Assembly (NCBI GenBank): GCA_003508835.1
Contig: PUFA01000567.1
Location: 118,445-182,444 of the forward strand
Source of the DNA: Eonycteris spelaea
Lineage: Eukaryota > Chordata > Mammalia > Chiroptera > Pteropodidae
DNA length: 64,000 bases
Direction: 5' to 3'
In this document: positions 12,025 to 22,449 of the stretch, in pieces
Position numbering within the stretch: the stretch's first letter is position 1
Layout of the letters: every line of letters starts with the position of its first letter
Made by a program: the position numbers and the translations under genes
The notes under the pieces: model-generated
Database searches by the model: none
Seen by the model: the letters and a program-made list of their open reading frames with translations, nothing else
What the model was told of the DNA's origin: nothing

Positions 12025-14523
12025 TGAAGTTTTCTGTCAGATTGTTGTTCAGCACCTCCTATCCTGCCTGCTTCATGAGAAAACACCACACTGGCTGGCT
12101 GAAGACAGGCTGGTCGCCTTTCAAATCTCTGAGTTCTTGATTACCACTCGGTGTTCACTGCCTTCTTCCATCCATCAGTCTTCACTCACGTTGTACTACG
12201 AGCAGCAGAAAAGAACCAACCCTCTGCCATTGCTTAGGAATCCCCGCAGCTAAATACGCACTTTCACTGCTCACAGCGCCACCTTTCCCCCAAACCCTGA
12301 ACCCACCAGCCAAGTCTTTGCGACTGTGTGACAAGGTCACATTTCCTGCAAGACCCATGCCACATTTTTCATTTCAATGGACACCGCACCAGAATGTCTC
12401 CCAGTGTCCACACTCTAAGCACCGCTGTCCTCGTGACTGTGCTCGCGTTCTCCAGAGTGTGGGAGCTTCCTCGCGGCTCTCCCGTCCCTCTCTGAGCTCT
12501 CCACACAGTAACCTGTATCACCCCTCACAGCAAGCTTGAATTTTCTAGCAGGCACTTACAAGTCTCCACCTCCTACCCATCACCCTGCTTCCACGTCGCG
12601 TCCACCTTCTTCATTGCTTGTTCCAGCAGCACCCACTTCTCAGTGCCACGTCTGTCCCATGTGCTCAAGTTGTCATCACAACAAAAATGACTGGGTGGCT
12701 TAAATGACAGAAATTTCTTTTATCACCTGATGGGTCTGGAATTCCAGGCAGGGTCCAGATGCTTCGATACCTGGTGAGAATCCTTTCCACAGGCAGACAG
12801 CTGACCTTGTAGGTGCCAACTGTCACGTGCTGGAGAAAGGAGAGATGTGTCTCTTTTGCCCCCTCTTCTCACACAGGCCACCAGGTCCAGTGGGTGAGCG
12901 ACTCACCCTTACCAGTCTCATCTTAAACCTAACTTCCTAAGAACCCTTCTGCCATTACAGTCCATGGTGAGTCAGGGTTCACCACATGAGTGGTGGGCGT
13001 ACAGCTCACACATAGCGAGACCCCAGGGTTAACTGTGAGCAGGTTCGCTGACCAGAAGGAGTTCACCACGTTCCTGGTTACGTCGGCACAGGCACAGGTT
13101 CCTGACAGCAGCGCTTACGAGACGTCCTCACGCAGAGGCCAGTGCCTTCCCGGACGTGATCGTGGACCTCGTTGTCCCAGCACATCCTGGAGACCAGGAC
13201 TCCTGCGTCTCCTCCACCTGCTCTTCAGGCCCGCCTGGGACAGAGCGCTCTCGTGGGATGGGCTTGTGTATCCAGGAGTGACACGTTAGCTGGTCCTGGT
13301 GTGAGGTGACACGTGCACCTTTTGGGACCAGCCAGGGAGACCGATGCCCTTTTAAAATGTGACCTCACCTGAGGTCCAGCAGGTCCCTTTCCTGTTCTTT
13401 CCACATTGCAGCTTTTGGAAGAGACTTGACTTTGTTCAGTGATTTCATGTCCAGTGATGTCTGCCTGTCCAGATGCCACTTACACATAGTGAGATTGGAT
13501 CCCCACATCTAATAACAGGTGAAAGGTCACCCCTGAGCACACATCTGGTGTGTGCATCTAATTCACTGAATACTGTAGGTGGACTCTGCATTGAGCTACA
13601 TGGTGTGTATATGCAGAGTTCCTCAGAAGTGTCCTTCATTAGAGACACCTAAAGAACATAAATGGTCCAGCAAGTCTGCAACAGATCTGGACTCAGGGAA
13701 GGCTGCCTGTGTTAGCGTATTCGTCTGCCACAGGCTAGGGTCTCCCTGGTGGTTCACAAAGCCCTTGCTTAGGATCTCTCTGCATAGGAATTAGGAGTGA
13801 ACGAGGACAATTCTGTATATCAAGAGGTGAAGCCAGAAACATGTGGTGTCCCTGATGGAGCATCCTCAATTCAGGGAACAGACATTCAATGCAGCCCTAG
13901 AAACATGTGAGTCATGCCCTCTGAGCCCAGATGGAAGCTTCCCCTGCAGGATGGGGGCTGGGCTGCAGGGGGTGATCAGGACCCGCCCAGCAAGGGTTGT
14001 GTACCCGGAGTAGGTGCAGAGGGTGTGAGGGAAGGGATTCCTCTGAGAGCCTAGAGATTCCTCTTTCTACAAATCATTTAAATTTCCAAAAAGACAGAGA
14101 CTGCAGAAGCAAAAGTAGATATTCCAGCTATCAGACCCATTTGCCAATATCGAGAAGGCAATGAGAACCACACACCAAGGGGCAGGTCTGGGGCTTCTAG
14201 ACGTCTGAATTGTGATGAACTGGTGGCAGGGCGTGTTTACGAGGTGTGGCATGTAAGAGACACACTGACCAGGATATACGAGGTCTGACATCAGAGCCCA
14301 GATGGTCCCGTGTCACTCAAGGAAGGTGCACAGTGAGGAGACATCTTTTTGGACTCGTTCCTCAGAGGGAAAAGCTCTGTCTGCACAGAGATTAGGGACC
14401 TGATAGGGACACATGTCCCCCAACAACAATTTGGTCCTGGGCGATCCGATGCCCACTGATCATAACCCTGTCTCATCGACCTTCTCTCAGGTGGGGCCAA
14501 GTCTTCAGCTATGAATACTCCGC
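12025..14523. other. 5' flank block leading to IGHV1 copy 1
   Basis: Homologous to 1-2,479 and 48,666-51,157. From about 13,070 it is nearly identical to 31,370-32,803. No gene is recognised. Confidence 0.6.
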
Positions 14524-14540
14524 CTCATGAATATGCAAAT
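14524..14540 (+). promoter_or_regulatory. VH1 promoter (heptamer + octamer)
   Basis: CTCATGA at 14524-14530 and ATGCAAAT at 14533-14540, about 100 nt before the leader ATG. This is the paired VH1 promoter arrangement. Confidence 0.85.
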
Positions 14541-14638
14541 GAGCTGCGGTGCACTAGGTTAAGTAGGGACCGTCTGTGTCCTCACAGCACCCACCATCAC
14601 TCCTTCCCCCACAGAGGCCCTGACAGCACCACCTCAGC

Positions 14639-15068
14639 ATGGACTGGAGCTGGAGCGTCCTTCCTGGTGGCACTGGCGACAGGTAAGGGATCCCCAGCCC
14701 TGGGCTGTTTGGGGCACCAGGCCAGTCAGGGCTCTGCACCCACTGCTGTCTCCTCTCCACAGGTGTCCACGCCCAGGTGCAGCTGGTGCAGTCTGGGGCC
14801 GAGGTGAGGAAGCCTGGGGCCTCCGTGAAGGTCTCCTGCAAGGCTTCCGGATACACCTTCACCAGCTACTATATGCACTGGGTGCGACAGGCACCAGGTC
14901 AAGGGCTTGAGTGGATGGGACGGGTTTACCCTAATGATGGCAGCACAGCTACGCGCAGAAGTTCAAGGGCCGAGTCACCATCACCGCAGACAAGTCCACC
15001 AGCACAGCCTACATGGAGCTGAGCAGTCTGAGGCCTGAGGACACGGCCACATATTACTGTGCGAGAGA
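14639..15068 (+). pseudogene. IGHV1-family V segment, copy 1, with indels
   Basis: Leader exon 14639-14682, intron 14683-14762, V exon 14763-15068. The V exon reads [17 protein letters not shown] with CDR1 [10 protein letters not shown]2 [16 protein letters not shown] and the FR3/YYCAR of clan I. The leader exon is 44 nt against 46 nt in the copy at 56,749, which shifts the frame. A further base is missing in CDR2 near 14,947 (agcacagctac where the other copies read agcacaggctac). Otherwise the exon is well preserved. Its 3' flank is not the VH1 type but the VH3 type. Confidence 0.85.
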
Positions 15069-15107
15069 CACAGTGAGGGGACTTTATTGTGAGCCCAGAC
15101 ACAAACC
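15069..15107 (+). promoter_or_regulatory. RSS of IGHV1 copy 1, of VH3/VH4 type
   Basis: Heptamer CACAGTG at 15069-15075, a 23-bp spacer, nonamer ACACAAACC at 15099-15107. The spacer ends gtgagcccag like those of the IGHV3 and IGHV4 segments. It does not resemble the IGHV1 at 57,184 or the IGHV7-like gene at 51,654, whose nonamer is ACAGAAACC. Confidence 0.85.
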
Positions 15108-15138
15108 TCCCTGAGGGAGACTGGAGTGAGAGCTCAGG

Positions 15139-15152
15139 CCACCAGGGGCGTC
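15139..15152 (+). promoter_or_regulatory. CTCF-like site beside IGHV1 copy 1 RSS
   Basis: CCACCAGGGGCGTC is one G shorter than the full core in the sister copy at 33,421. It starts 70 bp from the heptamer. Confidence 0.45.
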
Positions 15153-16960
15153 CAGGGCGCACACAGCTCAGCACACACAGACCAGCCCAGCAGCAGGTGC
15201 AGAGGGAGCTGGGGAAGCGGCTTCCTGTTGGGAGCAGCGATTTCCTCTCAGGTCTCTCAGCTGCCTCCCAGGAGAATCACTGCTTCTTCTTCGTGGCTCT
15301 AATTTTCCACATTCTCACTGAAAATGAGAGAAAGAAATAACCTGTCTATAGGTGGCAGAGCAGCAGTGCCAGGCGAAATTGTTTTCAGCAGCTTTCAACG
15401 TGTCCTTTCGGATTCCTTGACAGAGAGACCCCCTGAGGGTTTGTGTCCCTGAGGCTGGGAACTGTTTCCACACAGAGAGACACACACAGTGCAGGGCCCT
15501 GTGTGCCGAGCTCAGGCTCTGCCCCCCACAGACACACGCTGTCCCCACGTGGGCCTCCCTTCAGACAGGACACGTGACCCACAGTGTAGGATCAGCCCAA
15601 ACCTCGTCACCCCAGTGACAGTCTCACTAGAGCACGTGAAGCTCTTGCTGCTCATGACGCGGTGATGTGAGACACACCAACACCCTCCTGCAAGGGCCAC
15701 ATATGTTTTGCAGCGTAACTTCCCTCTGAGGAGGACACTGGTGATTCCAGCTACTTCCCACTCAGAAAATTCAGCATCATCTCCCACATCAAGGTTCTTA
15801 ACCTTTCAGGTCGCGAAGCCCTGTCCTGCAGAGAACACTCACAGGTGCCGCTGGCGAGAACCGACATGGACCTGAGGGTCACGGTCTAGTGTGCCACACT
15901 CCCCACCGGTCAGTGATCAGCTGCGCCTCAGGATCTGGGGACAGGTTTTCCTCCCTCTGCTGCCACACTCAGTTCGTGCGAGGGTGTGAGTGTGTGTGTG
16001 TGCACCGGTTTATTAGTGTTCACCTGTGTTGGAGTGTGTGCGTGTGTGCGTGTCGGTTTGCACCTCGGTCCTCAGTCCCCACGGCCCACATGAGGGTCTT
16101 CGCATGTGTGAATCAGAACCAGGCTCAGGGAGAGTCCCGCCCAGAACAGGAACCCTGTGATCCTGCCTCCGTGGCCTGGGCGTCAGCCCGAGGACAGGGG
16201 CATGCCATGGACACAACATCCTTGGGGATCCCCTCCACGACGGACACTCACTCCATGACGGCCACTTCTTGAGTGTCACAGATAACGACGTGGAGTCTGG
16301 AAGGTGGGTCGCCTCGCTCACAGACCCAGGTGAGCTGCACGAGAAGGCTCAGGACAGGAAACACCCCCATGAGGGGCTGCAGTGGAGGGCGCGTGGAAGC
16401 CAGGGTAGTGCACCCTCCAATGTTCCTTACAGAGCTGACCCTGGACTCCAGGGTCATGTCCAACACAGCTCTCTCTGCAGCTGAGATCTGTGGCCGTTGA
16501 AGACCCTGTCATGTGTACCGTTCACAGAGAGGGCGGCAGCACCGCCCAGACCGCAGGTCCCTCTGCAGCAGGTGAGGGTGGCGCTGGGTTGCGGGGAACA
16601 CTGAGGACCCCATCCCAGGGGTTCATCTGGGGATAGGTGTGGAGGGAGGCTGGCCTCGGGCTCTTCAGTGAGCCTGGCATTTCCTCTCCTCACCCAGAAG
16701 CGTCTTCTCGTAGACCTTGCTTCCTAGGCTTGTGCATCTGTGTGCGCTGTCCCTGTACGCGTGAGCCCTGTCTGGTAGCGTGTGCCTCCATGTGCGTGTG
16801 AACTGGTTGTCATGCAGATTTTGAATTCTATGGGGAGATGTGACTGGGTGTGATTTACATCGAGAGAGAAAGGGAGGAATCACGGTTTCCTTCGTGTTGG
16901 AAACTCGTAGGGTCCATTCTCCCAGCAACTTCCAAATACACCTCACAGCAGTGTGGACTG
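15153..16960. other. 3' flank of IGHV1 copy 1
   Basis: No gene is recognised. The first 400 bp follow the IGHV3-type flank. A GT-rich patch lies near 15,985-16,055. The whole stretch repeats at 33,436-35,190. Confidence 0.5.
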
Positions 16961-16964
16961 TCAC

Positions 16965-17965
16965 CATGCTGCCCATTACACACCAGCACTTACGGATCCT
17001 GGGACGGAAGTGCGACCATCATCCAGTTCCCCCACTGCCCAACCCCTCTAAGCCACAAATACGATCCTTTCTCTGTGATTTCTTTAGATTCCGAATGTGA
17101 GATCATACGGTATTGGCCTCTCTCTGTCTGACTTACCGGTTTACCACCATGCCCTCGAGATCTTTTTGTTGTCACAAATGGCAGGGTTCCCTCCTCGTTT
17201 ATGGCTGAACGTATTCCTTTGTATACACTTTCTTTATCCATTCATCTGTTGATGGACACAGGTTTTCCTATCTTGGCTCTTGAATGGAGTGCTTCAATTA
17301 ACAGCGGGGTGAGGATAACTCTGTGAGGTCGTGAGTTTGTTTCATCTGGATATACACCCAGAGGTGGAATTGCTGGGTCACATGGCAGTTTTATTTTTGA
17401 CTTTTGGAGAAACCTCCTTACTGTTTTCTATCGTGACTGCACTAGTTCATGTTCCCCAAAATAGAGCACAGGGATTTCCTTTCCTGCACACCCTCTCCAG
17501 CATCTCTTATCTCTTCTTTTGATGATCGACATTTCTTAGTTTGTTTGGTTTTGTTTTATTTTTTAGTGCTGAGTTGTAAAGCATTGTTTATTTTCTAGAT
17601 ACTAATGTGCTCTGAAATCTACGATTTGCAAATATTTTCCCGATTCCGTAATTTGCCTTTTCTCATTGTTGATTTTGTCTTTTTAATGCACCCTTGGTTT
17701 TGGGTTTAATGTAGCGTAATTTATCTCTTTTAGTTCTCGTTGCCTGTGTTTTCGATGCATGTGAATAAATTATCTCCAAATCCAATGTCATGATGTTTTC
17801 TTCCCTGTTTTCTTCAAGAGATTTTGTAATTTTAGGTCTTATATTCAAGTCTTTAATCCATTGACGTAATTTTGTAAGTGGTGTATGATAGCTTTCAGTT
17901 TTAATCTTTTGCAAGCGGAGACCTGGTGATGCCCACACCACTTCCTGATGATACTGCCCTTTCCC
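16965..17965 (-). mobile_element. L1 fragment, antisense (3' part of ORF2 and 3' end)
   Basis: On the + strand the text runs as the reverse of an L1: gttgtcacaaatggcagg, tttatccattcatctgttgatgg, acccagaggtggaattgctggg and ttctttaatcca-ttgacgtaatttt. These are familiar reverse-complement L1 ORF2/3'-end phrases. No long frame survives. The same fragment is at 35,190-36,200, so it predates the 18-kb duplication. Confidence 0.85.
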
Positions 17966-17984
17966 CATCAATGGTCAATCAATG

Positions 17985-18330
17985 CAGAAAGAAGGCAAAA
18001 TTCAACATGCTTTCCTAACTAAAAACACACAATGCACTAGGGCAGAAGGAAGCTTCCTCACGATAAAGGACACGTGCAGAAAGCCCGCGGCTGACTTCAT
18101 CCTCAGTGGTGAAAGAGCGAGCGCTTGTCCTCTAAGGTCGGAAGCCAGGCAAGGTGCCCACACTCGCCCCTTCCACCAGCAGCGCCCTGGAGGCCCTAGC
18201 CAGACATTACGCTGAAAAATGGAATAAAAGTCATCGAGTTGGGAAAGAAAGAAGTAACCTTAGCATCGTTCACACCTGACGTGATCTTTGATGTGGAATC
18301 CACTTTTCCCCATTATTAAATAAAGTTTTT
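17985..18330 (+). mobile_element. L1 ORF2 fragment, sense
   Basis: The stretch around 18,080-18,260 contains decayed L1 ORF2 text: ctcagtggtgaaagagcg, cctctaaggtcggaagccag, gccctagccag and gaaagaaagaagtaa. It abuts an antisense L1 fragment in opposite orientation, either two insertions or an internally inverted one. A second copy is at 36,215-36,560. Confidence 0.7.
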
Positions 18331-18470
18331 TCTTTGTAGAAGAGTCTAATCTGTTTGTGGATTTGATGTGCATTTTTGTTTACAAGTCTGTGACACTCCT
18401 TGGACAGAGCATGAATTAAAATACAGATCTGAGGAAACAGTTGATGCATGGGTCTGGGCATATGTGTGTG

Positions 18471-18472
<2 letters not shown>

Positions 18473-18501
<29 letters not shown>
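18473..18501 (+). repeat. (TG)n microsatellite
   Basis: A run of alternating TG, uninterrupted here. The sister copy at 36,707-36,735 is broken by a TT. Confidence 0.9.
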
Positions 18502-18503
<2 letters not shown>

Positions 18504-18509
18504 TGGAAG

Positions 18510-19583
18510 CCAGATTACAGGGTAACAATATTGCGTTTTATATCTATTGTCCCTCTACCTTTGGATAATATTAAATGATTTTATTTGTGAATCTCCCCTT
18601 CTTACATGTAATTAGCTATTTTTCATAAAAGTACTTTATTTGAAACAATTCCATCTTTCTCATAAATCGAGAGTGTCACCAAGAGTAGGGCCATCTTACT
18701 GGTTCCAGGACCAGAACCGAGCTGAGGACATAGGGAGGGAAGTTTTGGCTGGGTCGCTGTGAGAGGCCGGTACCGTGAGTCCGGGTTCAATGGTTCTGAC
18801 CTGAATGACACGTTCAACACCTTTGCAAAGTCCCTCCAGGCTCTGAGCGCTGGGCTTTGTCTCTAACCCTAACAGCACTGAACCTCGGGTGTGTTTTCTG
18901 CTCTTGGCATCCAAACCTCACAGCGGTGAACCCACATAACCCACGAGTCCGTGACCATGGCGGAGCTGTGGACTCACAGCAATACAAGGGGGAAGGGTCC
19001 TGTTTCATGGAAAACCACGGCCTGAGCGTGGCTGCCATGGAGGTGCATGTGCAGCACTGCAATGCCCCAGGAATGTCCTGGGTCACAGACGCAGAGAGCG
19101 GGGCCAGTGCGAGGGCTCTGTGTCTCACAGGACAGACTGACGCCCACCCCATGGGCATTGCTTGTTCACAGTAAATGTAAACGATTTGTCCACTGACCTG
19201 CTCTCCGCTCAGAACAGGGGAGCTCAGACAGAACCCTCGGGAAAGCCTCCGGCCCCCGCAGTCTCACTCCTACGCCTGGGGACAGCAGGGACAAGGCCAC
19301 CCAGTTCTGCACGGCAACGGCACTGGGCAGGACCCAGGGGCGAGGGCGCCTGGAGAGCATCCATCAGACCACGCGGTCCGCTGCAACGGGGACCTCGCAC
19401 CCAGACTCCGTCCACACACAGGCCCCTTCTGAGGACTTCTGTCCGAGAGCCAGGTCCTGAGCTGGCGAGTGCCCCTGGGAGCACACGAGGAGCCACAGCT
19501 CAGGGCTCGCTGCTCCTGCAGCACAGACTTGCTCCCCGCGGCAGAGACCTAGTCTTGTAGACGGCTCAGGGCCACACAAGCAC
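18510..19583. other. 5' flank of IGHV2 copy 1
   Basis: No gene is recognised. The stretch repeats almost unchanged at 36,740-37,818. Confidence 0.5.
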
Positions 19584-19591
19584 ATGCAAAT
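19584..19591 (+). promoter_or_regulatory. IGHV2 promoter octamer
   Basis: Perfect ATGCAAAT, 72 nt upstream of the leader ATG. Confidence 0.8.
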
Positions 19592-19655
19592 CTCCCAGCC
19601 CCACGGGCTGAAAAGCCGAGCTCTGCACATGGAGCAGTGACTCCTGGGCCTCAAC

Positions 19656-20104
19656 ATGGACACGCTGTGTTCCACTGTCCTGCTGCTGACCGTCCCTCAC
19701 TGTGAGTGCTCTGGTCAGGGGTGCCCTCAGGGACGAGGACTCCTGCTCTTGTCCTGAAGTGGCTTCACCTTTCTTGTGCTTCCTCCACAGGGGTTCTGTC
19801 CCAGGTCACCCTGAAGGAGTCTGGTCCTGGGCTGATGAGACCCACCCAGACCCTGACGCTGACCTGCTCCTTCTCTGGCTTCTCACTGAGCACGAGCAAT
19901 ATGGGTGTCGCCTGGGTCCGTCAGCCCCCAGGGAAGGCACTGGAGTGGCTCGCAAATATTTGGTGGAATGATATGACAAGTATTACAGCTCATCGCTGAG
20001 GAGCCGGCTCACAATCTCCAAGGACACATCCAAAAACCAGGTGGTCTTGACAATGACCAGCATGGACCCGGCTGATACGGCCACGTATTACTGTGCACGG
20101 ATGG
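19656..20104 (+). pseudogene. IGHV2-family V segment, copy 1, CDR2 frameshift
   Basis: Leader exon 19656-19701 (46 nt, [15 protein letters not shown]), intron 19702-19790, V exon 19791-20104. The V exon reads [20 protein letters not shown], then [25 protein letters not shown], typical IGHV2. In CDR2 near 19,969-19,974 it is two bases longer than the sister copy at 37,893 and shifts into a stop. The rest ([23 protein letters not shown]) is preserved. The sister copy is broken at a different place, so an intact parent existed. Confidence 0.85.
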
Positions 20105-20142
20105 CACAGAGACACAGCCCAGGGGGCTCCCGCACAAGAACC
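20105..20142 (+). promoter_or_regulatory. RSS of IGHV2 copy 1 (variant heptamer)
   Basis: Heptamer CACAGAG at 20105-20111, a 22-bp spacer and nonamer ACAAGAACC at 20134-20142. The heptamer differs from CACAGTG at position 6. Human IGHV2 RSSs also carry a variant heptamer, so it is probably a family feature. Confidence 0.75.
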
Positions 20143-21755
20143 AGGCTGGTCCCAGCTGGACTCCCTCATCTGAAGAACAGGAAATGTGGGGAGCTGCCAT
20201 TTCCTCTCGCTCTGGGGGGTCCTCCCCACCCACAGCCTCAGAGCTGCATCTTCCTCCTTCTTCTCTCCTTAGAAGACCCATTTTCCTGTTGGGGTGCATA
20301 CGGGTGAGAGGAGGAATTCTGTTTCATGAACATTCAATAAGACAAGGTCAGGAACACAGGACACAAGGTTCACCCCCAAAATGTCACTGTTTCATAAGCT
20401 GCTATCCCTACAAATGACAGAATACAGACAAACTCCAAGTCCATGTTGGTTAGAACATTGATTTCAAGATGGAGAAGCATTGGCAGATAAGAAAGCTTGA
20501 AGAATTCTAGACATACCTCTCTGAGCCTCTCCTGCTGAGAAGAAGAAAAAGTAGAGTCCAAGATGCAAGAATGAAATAATGTGTGAAATGTCACACAGAT
20601 GGGCTGTGCCCTCATCATGGAGAGTCTGACAGTGGCTGTGCACAGCTGAATTTCCAGTGGTTTCCTGTGCAAGCTGTGCCTGAAATCCATTCCAGGACTT
20701 GACTGTGCACTCAGACATCCGGGAGTTCCCACGGGCATCACTCACCCAACACCTGGAAAGGAAGTGCCCAAGTTTGACAGCACATGCACAGGTATCAAGT
20801 CTGAGGAGCAATCTGACAGAAGAGGTACCACAAAGCATCTCTCACGCTGTCTCAAGTTCAAGTTTAACATGAAATCAGAATTGTCCATGTTCTATGAAAA
20901 ATATTCCATGAAGAAGAATCACCACAGGCTACAAATTCATAAACTGAGAAGACAGTTAACAGATATCAGTGAGTGACTATGTCAGGATTTTATGAACCCG
21001 AAAGAAAACCAGAATTTCAGATCAATTGCAAAACCTGAAATTATTCACAGGCAACGATTAATCATGAGAATAGTTTATAAAGTAGGATTTTGTGACAAAC
21101 TTAAACTATGAATTTGATTTTATCGAATTTGCAACGTTTTTGCCCACGTAACACTCAAGAGAATGAAAGAGAAGCCACACATAAGGCAAAGTATTTGCAA
21201 TTGCCATAACCGCTCAATTACTGCACCCTAAATATAAAAAGAACCCTCGAAACACAACAGAAGGAAAGGAAACACCTGTTTAGGCAACAAGCAGAGACTT
21301 GTATGGACCCCTCCTCTAGGATACAGAGAGGGGACATGAGCTAGAGAAGATGCTCCACGTCACATGTCTTTGGGGCCTTCAGGACAGGACCACGGCAGAA
21401 CCCGCACCCTCCCCACACTGGCTCAGGTATAAGAGGGGTCCTGACAAGGCCAGTCCTGGCTGGGCTTCCTTCTCTTTCTGGCCCGTTCCCAGGTGAAAGC
21501 TGCTCCCCTTGGAGGTGGAATGTTCTCTCGTTTTCAATGAAGCGCTGAGGTGTGGACTGCTCCACAGACTGAAGCAGACCACCCAGGCCCCTGTGGACAC
21601 ACAGTCTCCACAATTCGGCGTCTGATGTTTGTTCTGACAGCCGCTGCCCACTGCTGCTGCCTCTGTCCTAGGTTCTCTCCTGTGAGTGAGTAGGAATCCA
21701 GTGCAGCCATCACCTCCACTGAGTCCATTGTATCCTGCACTTGTCTTTCTCCACA
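20143..21755. other. 3' flank of IGHV2 copy 1
   Basis: No gene is recognised. The stretch is AT-rich from about 20,780 to 21,300. It repeats at 38,375-40,000. Confidence 0.5.
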
Positions 21756-21759
21756 CACT

Positions 21760-22305
21760 GCACGTGTGAATTTTGCTTTTGTTAACTGTGATTTTGATGT
21801 TGTTTTGAAGAAGTTATTTCCAAAAGCAATTTTCATGAAGAGTTTTCTCCTTGTTTTCTTCTAGGAGTTTTAGGTTCAGGTCTTATGTCTAACACTTAAT
21901 CCATGTTTATGTGTGTGAGTGTGTGTTTGTGTGGGAGGGTGTATATGACAAGGTCCCAATGTCATTCACTGCATGTAAATATCCAGTTTTCCCAGCACCT
22001 TTACTAGAGACCACCCCTTCCCAGTGTGTGTGCTTGGCATGCTAGTTAATGAGATGTTGCCTGCATCTGACTGGTTTATTTCTGTGATCACATCCTATTC
22101 CATTGACCTACATGTCTGATCTGATTTTATGCCCGTGGCCCCCTGTTACGGTTACTGCAGCTTTGCAATAGATTTTCATATGGGAAGTGTAATGCCTCCA
22201 GCTTTGCGATCTCTCTTTACATTGTTTTGCCTCTTCCATGTGCTTTGTGGTTCCATATTAATTTTAGAATTATTTTTTTCTGGAAAACTAATTGATTGTT
22301 CTATT
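21760..22305 (-). mobile_element. L1 ORF2 fragment, antisense
   Basis: Reverse-orientation L1 phrases are visible: gttttcttctaggagtttta, aatatccagttttcccagca, tattccattgacctacatgt and ctttgtggttccatattaat. The sister copy is at 40,000-40,545. Confidence 0.85.
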
Positions 22306-22309
22306 GACA

Positions 22310-22400
22310 CAGTTTATACAACAAGGAAGAAGGCAAAGACCAGAGCCGAAATGAATGAAATAGAGACTATAGCAAAACCAATATTAAGAATTGGGATTCG
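22310..22400 (+). mobile_element. Short L1 ORF2 fragment, sense
   Basis: gcaaagaccagagccgaaat followed by gaatgaaatagagac is ORF2 text in the sense direction. It directly follows the antisense fragment, so the join is an inversion point or the meeting of two insertions. Confidence 0.65.
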
Positions 22401-22449
22401 GGAGCCGGTCCAGATGCCATGGAAAGTAGACACTGTACCCCCCCACTCA

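Noticed and set aside
15985..16055. GT-rich patch as a functional Z-DNA or recombination element
   Set aside because: Imperfect GT-rich text that is shorter in the sister copy at 34,250. Simple-sequence drift explains it.
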